From Rhynchospora pubera (taxonomy: Eukaryota; Streptophyta; Magnoliopsida; Poales; Cyperaceae): a stretch of 64,000 nt of DNA. The notes under the pieces were generated by a model that searched no databases, had not been told where the DNA came from, and saw only the letters and a list, made by a program, of their open reading frames with translations. The translations under genes and the position numbers were made by a program. The stretch is taken from assembly GCA_028095005.1 (NCBI GenBank), contig CM051460.1:75967676-76031675 (forward strand). The letters are read 5' to 3'. This document shows positions 55,580-64,000 of the stretch, piece by piece; within the stretch, counting starts at the first letter, position 1, and each line of letters opens with the position of its first letter.

Positions 55580-58148
55580 ATGTCACTCTCTCATGGGATC
55601 TGTTCTCGGCCGCGCCTCCGACCCGCCTCCGCCATCTCCGGCGAATACGCCACCGAAGGAGAAGAGAGAGAAGCTCGACTATTCCCTTGTCCCATTCCGT
55701 ACGAGGATCTCCATCTCGAAGCTTCCTGTGAGCGTTTCGTTTTCTTTGGTCGAATCTGTATTTTGTTTGTTAATAACCGCGTTCTTGACTTCTCATTTAA
55801 TCCCACTTTCTTGCTTCAAGCTACATGTGACTAGTGACTGGATCGATTCTTTTGATACTTGATAGTGCTAATATTTATTGATTTGATTTCCTTTTATTTC
55901 GTTTTAGTTTGCGTTCTTGACTTCTTTTTCTCTTGTTTGGAGCTCCATTGATCGTTCTCCCTTGGAACTTTATATACTGTTTTATATAGAAATATAGAAT
56001 TGATCATTGTTTGGGTCAATTATTGACAACAGTCAACAGAGATGTTTTTCCTGCAATTCTTGAGTTAGATTATTCTGCAAGTTATTTAACCATTAGGAAA
56101 TATACTTTTAAATCATTTACAACAGAGATGTTCGGGTCTATGGTAATGTGACACCCGAAATTTTTATTGTTTCTGAAATTATTTTTATTATAAAATTGGG
56201 TACACTTGGTGGTTTTATTTTGAATAATTTATGTGCAGAAATTTAAATTTTATAATCGCTGTTACTTGGAATAGAAATGTGAAAACTTCTAAAAATTTTT
56301 ATTTTTGCAGTATAAAAATATTATACTATTTTTCATAAGTACTTTTCTGTAAACAATAATGATTTTGATTTATTGGCTCACGTTGGTGAAAAAAGGAAGA
56401 AGAGCACCTTTCCAATTTATTTGATTTGTAATTTTGTTCCCATTTATAGTGTATCTATGTCATGTGGAGCCTGCATGTAATGCTCTTTGGTTCAATTGAC
56501 TAACCATGCAACATGTGCAAGTAGAGTAGCATAGAACTTAGAGAAATATCTTTTGATCTTTTGACTGGTTCCTGTACGCACCTAATATCGTGTGCACAAC
56601 CCTTCTCTCCATCATTTTCATATCTTCTTTCTCTTCCCAAACTCCTTCATCTCTTTCAACTGGTGCATCAAATCTTCTCTAAAAATTTTCTGAAGGTTGA
56701 GAGAAATTTCCAGCGAGCAGCAGTCCTTTAGCGCTTCTAGGGCAGAATCGGGAAAAGGGATTGTTCGATTTTATGTACCTCCGATTGGCCACGAAAATTT
56801 ACTAAGTAAGCAACTAACTTCTGATCTAAATCTTTAATTTAGAACAAGTCATTGTAGTTCTTACTATTTCCCTAAGTTATTTGAGAATTTTCTGAAAACC
56901 AACAGTGGATATTTGGATTCTATTATTATCTTTACAGTTTATTGAAAGTTCTTAGGCTTTTACAAATTTTGTATGAATCTAGACTTCCAGACGAAAATTT
57001 TGGTATCTAATATGAATTTTTCTGAGTTGATTTGGTATTTTTACAAGATTTTTGAAACCAGGGCAAGTTTTGGAAAACAGCTTTCTGGAACAGACAGACC
57101 CAGTGCGGTTTTTATTTTTTTTATTTATCCTCTGTTTGCATTTAAGATTTGAAACTTTTAGGTATGAAAATAGACATCCAGAGACATCTTCTGTAATTTT
57201 TTACAAAATTTTTAGAGGTTCATTTGAAGGGTTTCAAGGCAGGAACTTTCAGACGTATTTACTGGCACGATTTGCTGGAACAGATTTTCTGAAACCTGAT
57301 TCTGTCTGATTTCGAAAATTCACTATAATTAATCTGTATGTCCAAACATCATGAAACTTTTACAGTAGATGAGTCCTATTATGTTTCATTCACAGTTAAA
57401 TTTTCATTGGATTCCGTTCAGCCGTTCTTGAAACAAAAATAATTTTTGTAAACTGTCAGAAATACCCTTCACTGGTTGTACCAGAAAATTTTCAGCCTTC
57501 TAACCACCATTTGGTACCACTCTTGCATTGTTCGGTACACACTGTCAAGCACAGAGTACTATAGTTCTGATGTGTTCCATTACAATTCTTGATTCTTTAC
57601 TTATGCCGCATACTCAAATATATATCTTAAGAAATGAAAAGGTATTTCATGTTATGCTCTATGTCAGTGAGCAATACAATCTAATTATTCTGTGAATTGT
57701 TCTTGTTTGGCCTTTGAGGCATTTAATAGTCAGCATAGGAAAGCTTGTTGTGAATTGATCTAGAAGACCACACAGTCTTATTGCTATACAATGAATGAGT
57801 AGATATTCCTAAGACTATACTAAAGGATGAAGTTAGATATCTCTTTTGAACTGTGATTATATCTCTTTTGAACTTTGTTGGATATTGAAATATTTAAGGG
57901 GCATTTTTGGAATAAAATTTGTAAATTAAGGGCTGTTCTAAAAATAAAACTGAATTTATTGGAGCCTTGAAACTTAAAAGAAAATTTATGTTGTTTAGAT
58001 ATCAGGAGGTTATGAGTGGAAATGTAAGAGCAGTTGGCATGACATAGAATCGGTTTGATTGCTTGCTTGCATTTTAGCTTTGGAATTTGCTTTCTATTAA
58101 GGTACGGATTTCACTTGAGTTTTAATTATATGTGATATATATTCTCTG

Positions 58149-58204
<56 letters not shown>

Positions 58205-61200
58205 GCATTCTGAATTCATAATTGGAATTTTGTTCATGAGATCATTTTGTGAAATTGTATATTGATGCATGATTGGAAAGTGGCATATTGAATGGTATCC
58301 GATTGAAATGTTGGAAAGTGACATATTGAATGGTATCCGATTGAAATGTGATTTGGTTGAGGTAAGTACAACTTGTGTGGTTGAGATAGACACTCGTAAT
58401 GTTTGGAGGTGGAGTCATGACCCATCCTACCAAGCACCGTGTAATAAGCGCTTATGTACCGGGACTCAGTAGGTCTAGTCTGGAATGGACCGGAGTGTGA
58501 GTGTTCCCAGCTTGCTTGTACATTTGTTGATTTAATTGATTGAATGGTATATGAATTGAATTGGTCGGGGTAGCCCCTCGTAGAAGGTGCTCGCGACATA
58601 TTGACTTTGATAGTGAGAAAAGAAACCAGACTTGCATACTAGAAAGTTGTCCAACCAAATGAGTCGGCATTTGTTATACTTTGGAATTTGAATTGTTATG
58701 GAATTTATTGCCGAACTCACATTGCATACTGTATGGATTTAATTAATTTTGACATTGCTATTTCTGTTTTGAATAAGAGGTGAATGTTTTTACACGATAA
58801 TTGATACATTACGGTTAATTGTTTCTCTAAGGAATTGAAATGACAATTAGTATGTTCTGAATTTTAAAGGATTTTGAATAGTACTGAATTTAATTGTCTA
58901 ATTGCATGGCTTGATCGAAAGTCTAGTTTTAATGTTATTTGGAATAAAAAGAAATGAAATTTGATTTGGAATTGATTTTTACTCAGGCCCGTATTTAGTT
59001 CCAACGCATGATAATCAAAACTCAAGTGGCTGGAACTGAATACCGTACTGAGATAAAATTTATTTATCTCATTCCGTGCTTTTTGCATTGTTTCCACGAT
59101 TGGTTGTGGGTTCCAGGTTTCAGATCAAGTGCTGGACAGCAAGACGAGTAGCGGACCATTGGATATTGTGGTTAGTAACCTAAATATACCAGGCATTTAT
59201 AGGATTTACTTTATATTTAAGTAATTAATTATAAATTTCTAATTGATCGGTATATTATTTGAGTAGAATCAATATTAATTGGTAAATTAAGTATTAGTAA
59301 GCCTTGCGGGTGCAGCAGGCATCCGCGGCGGGCACTCCATCGTGTATTGTCCAGTTACAGTATTCGACGGGGTGTCACAGGTAATGTCCTAAATTTGCTT
59401 TCATATCTGCACTTGATCATCTATAAATTCTTATGAATTGTACTTTTCTATCAATCAGCCAATACTTATTGCTATTAATTAATTGCATTTTTTTTTTTCA
59501 ATTTGAATTTGTTGCAGCTCTGTTGTATCCATATCATTTTAAGGGGCTGAAGATTATTCTGATAAATGAACTAAACGAAAGATTCAGACTCAGGCACAAG
59601 TATTAATAAAATCAATCAACTATACAAATAATTACTCTGTTATAACTTCATTCATCTATTATTATTATTACTATTATTATTATTATATTTTTTTAAATTA
59701 ACCTTGAATAATACTCTAATAGGGTAATCTTGGAATCAATGGAGGTTCCCTATGCTCATCAGATTATGAAGGTCTCCAGTGGGAGTTATGAATTTGGGGC
59801 TACTTTTATTGATCCAAAGGTTATTACTTGCGTTGCAAATTTCTTTATGTTTATTATTGCATGCATTAGTTTCTAATTAAGAGCTTGTGTAGCTTATACT
59901 TGCTGGAAGGATAGATACAAATGGATTGGTGGATGCACGTGTCAGGTGTGATTTCACTAGTAACTTCAACTGCAAATTATATGCCAAGGTGCTTGCAATT
60001 TTCATCTAAATAGCTCAATCCCCTACCTCTATAAAAAGAAATAAAAAGGAAGAGAAGAACTCGTGCATTTGTTGTACATAACTTGGTTTTACTTCTTTTG
60101 CCAGTTAACAAGTGAGCCACATTGCTCAGAGGCCAAATTTCAATTTGATTACAAGGTATGTCAGTAGACATTAATTCGTAGAACAAATATACATTTGCTT
60201 TTACGTTTGTATGCTGAATTTTCAATATGGTGATTTGCAGTGATTTGCTTATTAATGTTGGTCTCAAGTGTCTTTACAGGGAAAAGATTACAGGTCTCAA
60301 TTTCAATTCGGAAACAATGGCTTTTACAGTGTTAATTACATCCAGGTAATTAAATGCCAAACTAGTTGAATTAATGTGAACTAACCTTTCAATACAATTT
60401 GCAAAAAGTCCATAATTCATTTATGCACATCTTACTTGCAGAGTGTGACCCCAAATTTATCAGTTGGCACTGAATTACTTGGGCTGGGTAAACAGAGCAA
60501 GTCCATTATTGGTTTTGCTGCTCGATATACAGCTAACAAAATGGTTGGTTTCGTTTTACTTGTGCATTTGTACTTGCACCTGAAAAGTTTGTTGCTTGTA
60601 CAAATTTTGAGTTTTCACTATATTTGACATGTGGATCTATCTTAGATAGCAAATGCAAGAGCTCTGAGTGGTGGAACATTTGTATTTCCTTACATCCAGA
60701 ATTTATCTGAGAAGGTTAGTTGCTTTTGTAACTTTGAGTTGATTTCCTTTTTTTCCTTTTGCTATCAAAAATCAAAGCTCATTCCTCTCTTTTCTCAGGC
60801 CTCACTTGCTTCTGATTTCACATACATGAATGACACAAGAGTGCTTACATCGAGTTTTGGTTATCGGTACAAATTTAGAGAAGTTGGTTTCTGTTCTCTG
60901 ACTCTGACTCAAGATACATATATTATAGTCAAATATATCATACAGTGATTAAAATGTTTGTTAAAAAAAATGGACTGTAGTGTCATCTCTGGGAAAAGGT
61001 GGATTGCAGTGCTGTTATATGATTATATCTGCTTATCTAGAGAGGAAGATTTCCACTGGAACCAGTCCTGTTCTTTCTGCTGAGGTTTGTTAATTTGAAT
61101 CGGTAATTTTATAATTTCAGTTCTACTTCTTTCGGCTAATTGTTCGGTTTCTGGTTCTACCAACCTCTTTGTTATACTAATACTGATAAAGTTGTGTATT

Positions 61201-61424
61201 TCTTCTTTGGTCCATCTTCAGTTCATCAGTTTTGTCCATTGGTGCTTCTATAAATGTATACCTTACATAGCACAAATGCCTTGCATGTGCACTTCTTTTT
61301 TAGTCTTTGGTTATTACAAACATGTTCTGTATGTTCCTATGTTTTTCAGCTCGATCATCTGAAGAAAAGTTACAAGTTTAGATATGGCCTGGAATTTGTA
61401 TGGCGCCCAAGCTACAAGTTATAG
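55580..61424 (+). pseudogene. Second TOM40-like gene, truncated by an in-frame stop
   Basis: Eleven exons matching copy 1: 55580-55727, 59518-59599, 59723-59819, 59893-59988, 60105-60155, 60280-60345, 60442-60543, 60646-60714, 60799-60882, 60981-61084 and 61350-61424. Exon 1 lost 7 bp after GACTAT relative to copy 1. Frame is kept only if translation starts at the upstream ATG at 55580, which is ACG in copy 1; this gives a new 35-residue N-terminus. Exon 10 has 8 extra bases and TGA at 61020-61022, leaving 278 residues without the last strands and C-terminal beta signal. Intron 1 is swollen by a solo LTR. Splice sites look normal. It may be transcribed but should not make a normal barrel. Confidence 0.85.
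56147..59379 (+). mobile_element. Solo LTR of a Gypsy element (3233 bp) in intron 1
   Basis: The termini TGTGACACCC and GGGTGTCACA are perfect inverted repeats. The 5-bp TSD GGTAA lies on both sides (56142-56146 and 59380-59384). No core or second LTR follows, so this is the product of recombination between two LTRs. It contains an ATT microsatellite at 58146-58204 and a 164-bp block almost identical to the LTRs at 1-8736. Orientation follows those LTRs and matches the host gene. Confidence 0.93.
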
Positions 61425-61924
61425 GTGATCTGCACTGCGTTAACCTGCTAACAAAAGCTTTTGAACTGTCTTCAATTCAGATATTCCATTCAAATTTTAC
61501 ATAAAAAGGATATAGAGAATTGCTTATTGCTTTTTTCGTGGTGATTTTGATTATGGCAATCCACAACAAGGTTGTTTTTTTTTTTCAGCGTATTGCTTAT
61601 AGTGTATAGCCTATGTTTTCTTCTAGTGGTAATCCTGAGAAGGGATTTCAGTGTTATCTTAAAGAAAAATTGATTGGTCCTTGTACTATCCTGAGGCAAA
61701 TCTACATTTGAGTATTTGACCATTGTTTTTTTTTTATTTTCGTTACAAGATGTACATTTTAGCCCATGTACGCATAAGCTCAATACTGAATTCGTTCATT
61801 CTCTTACTTCTGAACGAGTTAGTTAATTGTTTTGAGTGAGATCATATGTTTAGTCAAAAATTAATTAATTGCTGCTAGTTGCACTAATTTCGGAATATTT
61901 AAAGTAACTTTTTCAGTGTTTATC
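61425..61924. other. 3' flank of the second TOM40-like gene
   Basis: It resembles the flank of copy 1 in parts (near 61440-61700 and 61800-61920), showing the duplication extended past the gene. No other feature. Confidence 0.6.
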
Positions 61925-62175
61925 TGTTATTTTTGAGGGTTTTTGAGATAATTAATTTCTTATTTTTCTCCGTCTCTTATTTACAGAAACATATACATGC
62001 CTTTATATAAGGCTTCTCTCTAACGACTAAAAAATTGACCGTTAGATTCTAACGTTAATTTCTAGAAAAAGTAACCCTTTTAATTTAAAAGGGTTGGAGG
62101 GCTATTTTATAAAAAGCCAAGGATGAGAAATTAATCTAAGGCTAAATCAATCACTAATCATCATTATTTTCAACA
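61925..62175 (-). repeat. 3' LTR of the Copia element (about 251 bp, provisional)
   Basis: On the minus strand it opens TGTTGAAAATAATG directly after the purine tract GAGGGGGAG and ends near CCTCAAAAATAACA. A TATATAAAGG box lies near 62011-62002. The short length suits Ale/Retrofit-type Copia elements. The far end is a guess because the partner LTR is outside the window. Confidence 0.65.
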
Positions 62176-63668
62176 CTCCCCCTCAAGTTAGGTTTGTAGA
62201 TATCGTACAATCCTAGCTTGCATGATATATCTTCAAAGGCCTTAATGCTTAATCCCTTCGTAAATATATCCGTCAATTGATCCTTGCTCTTGACAAACGG
62301 AGTCTCAATTTCTTTAGCTTGAATCTTTTCTCTAATGAAGTGACAATCCACTTCTATGTGCTTGGTCCGCTCATGAAAGACGGGATTTGCCGCGATGTGT
62401 CTTGCCGCTTGATTATCACAAAACATTTTCATTGGTGCTTCTTGCTTGATATTCAAGTCGGCTAGTAATTGTTTGATCCACGTCAACTCGCTTGCTGTGG
62501 ATGCCATGGCTCGATATTCCGCCTCCGCGCTTGATCGTGCCACGACATTTTGCTTCTTGCTTTTCCATGTGACTATGTTACCGCCTACAAACGTGCAAAA
62601 ACCGGTTGTCGATCTCCTATCGAAACTCCCGGCCCAGTCTGCATCGGAATAGCCACATATTGCATTAGTATCATTTTTTCTCATCCAAATTCCCTTTCCG
62701 GGAGAACCTTTTAGATACCTTAATACTCTATTAATGGCATCTAAATGAGATGTTCTTGGTGCATGCATGAATTGACTAATTTGACTTACGGCAAATGATA
62801 AGTCCGGTCTTGTAACGGTTAGGTAAATTAATTTACCTACGAGTCTTTGAAATTGACTTACGTCTTTTAATGGTTCACCTTTTTCGCTATCAAGTTTTTC
62901 ATTTATGTCAATCGGGGTTTTGGCCGGCTTACAACCTAACTTACCGGTTTCTTTAAGCAAATCAAGAATATATTTTCTTTGAGATATAAATAGCCCTTTC
63001 GAAGAATGAGTTATTTCTATTTCAAGAAAATATTTTAATTTGCCTAAATCTTTAATGTCAAATTTTTGTTTTAGGTTCTTTTTTATGTTATCAATTTCGA
63101 TTAGGTCATTACCGGTAATGATTATGTCATCGACATAAACTAAAACAACCGTGGTACCATTGGTATTATGCTTAACAAATAATGAATAATCGGCTCCACT
63201 TGTTTTGAAATTACAAGATAATAAAAATTGAGAAAGTTTGCCATACCATGCTCTTGGAGATTGCTTTAATCCATAAATGGATTTTTTTAACCTACACACA
63301 AGATTAGAAATATTTTTCTTTTTGTGGCCCGGGGGTAAAGTCATATACACTTCTTCTTCAAGTGTTCCTTGAAGGAAAGCGTTTTTTACATCCATTTGGT
63401 GAAGGGTCCAATTGTTATTTACCGCTATGGAAAAAAGTATCCTAACGGTATTCATTTTAGCCACTGGTGCAAAGATTTCATGGTAGTCTATACCATAAGT
63501 TTGGGTATACCCTTTGGCAACTAGTCTAGCCTTGTACCGTTCTATGGTACCATCGCTATGGTATTTAATTTTGTATACCCACTTACAACCAACCGGTTTT
63601 TTATATTTTGGCAATTCACAAAGTACCCAAGTTTGATTTTTTTCTAAGGCATAAAGTTCTTCTTCCAT
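62154..63668 (-). CDS. Ty1/Copia reverse transcriptase and RNase H
   Basis: An open frame of 504 residues, the C-terminal end of a Copia polyprotein. RT blocks: TWVLCELP, CKWVYKIK, ARLVAKGYTQ, MDVKNAFLQG, YGLKQSPRAWY and catalytic YVDD (178-181). RNase H blocks: GYSDADWAGS, VARSSAEAEYRAM, CDNQAA and HIEVDCHFIREK. The stop lies inside the 3' LTR, as is common. The order and motifs are decisive for Copia. This is the downstream part of one polyprotein cut by a stop at 63678; the Met used here is not the natural start. Confidence 0.95.
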   Translation of the reverse strand: MEEELYALEKNQTWVLCELPKYKKPVGCKWVYKIKYHSDGTIERYKARLVAKGYTQTYGIDYHEIFAPVAKMNTVRILFSIAVNNNWTLHQMDVKNAFLQGTLEEEVYMTLPPGHKKKNISNLVCRLKKSIYGLKQSPRAWYGKLSQFLLSCNFKTSGADYSLFVKHNTNGTTVVLVYVDDIIITGNDLIEIDNIKKNLKQKFDIKDLGKLKYFLEIEITHSSKGLFISQRKYILDLLKETGKLGCKPAKTPIDINEKLDSEKGEPLKDVSQFQRLVGKLIYLTVTRPDLSFAVSQISQFMHAPRTSHLDAINRVLRYLKGSPGKGIWMRKNDTNAICGYSDADWAGSFDRRSTTGFCTFVGGNIVTWKSKKQNVVARSSAEAEYRAMASTASELTWIKQLLADLNIKQEAPMKMFCDNQAARHIAANPVFHERTKHIEVDCHFIREKIQAKEIETPFVKSKDQLTDIFTKGLSIKAFEDISCKLGLYDIYKPNLRGSVENNDD

Positions 63669-64000
63669 TGCCTTACATCATTTTGGATCTTTTTTTGCTA
63701 TATCATAATTGGTTGGTTCCTCAATTTTGGTTAATGAATTTAAGAAAGCATAATGTTCACAAGACACATTATCGTAAGAAATGTAATCTTGAATTGGATA
63801 TTGTACCGAATAAGTGACAAAATCTCTTAATCTTGTGGAAGGTTGAGGTGGTCGACTTGATCTTCTCAATGGCACATCTTGCTCTTGAGTTCCTTCATCC
63901 TCATCAATGTGTATATCTTGTTCGGTTTCTTCAAGTTCTTCATTTTGATTTTCTTCATTTTGTAGGTTTTCTTCACTTTCTTCTTGTGCTTCTTCACCTA
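63669..64000 (-). pseudogene. Copia polyprotein, linker between integrase and RT, with one nonsense codon
   Basis: The same frame continues upstream from the RT except for TGA at 63680-63678, where the family normally has Trp (DPKWxxAM context). Upstream of it lie YDNVSCEHYAFL, VPLRRSSRPPQP and a Glu/Gln-rich acidic stretch, typical of the linker after integrase. The frame is still open at the window edge. One G-to-A change explains the stop. Confidence 0.85.

Overview
The window is plant nuclear DNA. Spliced genes with GT-AG introns, a CC-NBS-LRR resistance gene, a group 3 LEA gene, an F-box/DUF295 gene and dense plant-type transposons all point to a flowering plant. The RPS2/RPS5-like resistance gene makes a non-grass angiosperm more likely. 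I cannot name the species.

Layout. 1-8736: most of a Ty3/Gypsy LTR retrotransposon with very long LTRs around a decayed core. 9140-10219 (-): F-box/DUF295 gene. 12936-14431: hAT-type element with a perfect 8-bp target-site duplication (TSD), followed by a fold-back MITE and a tRNA-derived SINE. 16461-18606 (+): complete six-exon ARF GTPase gene. 19329-20677 (+): three-exon LEA gene with two ACGCGTGT promoter motifs. 21903-24617 (-): intact intronless CC-NBS-LRR gene. 25893-26372: broken copy of the LEA gene's 3' end. 27296-30405 (-): complete UMP-CMP kinase gene. 32.5-42.0 kb: transposon island. 43.67-50.15 kb: probable Helitron carrying a spliced gene fragment. 51576-54062 (+): intact eleven-exon TOM40-like gene. 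55580-61424 (+): its tandem duplicate, damaged and with a 3.2-kb solo LTR in intron 1. 61925-64000 (-): 3' part of a Ty1/Copia element that runs off the window.

The most unusual object is a 7.3-kb Mutator-like element (MULE, 32862-40190) with a 9-bp TSD. It carries four gene units: a plant-mobile-domain (PMD) gene, the N-terminal part of a MuDR-type transposase, an intact 325-residue double zinc-finger protein with 23-residue Trp repeats, and a small Cys protein with one apparent frameshift. Each has its own TATA box. The PMD and transposase genes run toward each other and are both cut at the same deletion scar. Palindromic repeats like those in the terminal inverted repeats (TIRs) also occur in the middle, which suggests a compound structure. 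Inverted copies of one hAT MITE sit about 100 bp outside each end.

The ordinary genes act in separate processes: vesicle traffic (ARF), stress protection (LEA), immunity (CNL), pyrimidine nucleotide metabolism (UMP-CMP kinase) and mitochondrial protein import (TOM40-like). I see no pathway linking them. Exon boundaries were inferred by reading frame, splice signals and remembered family features, without alignment software.
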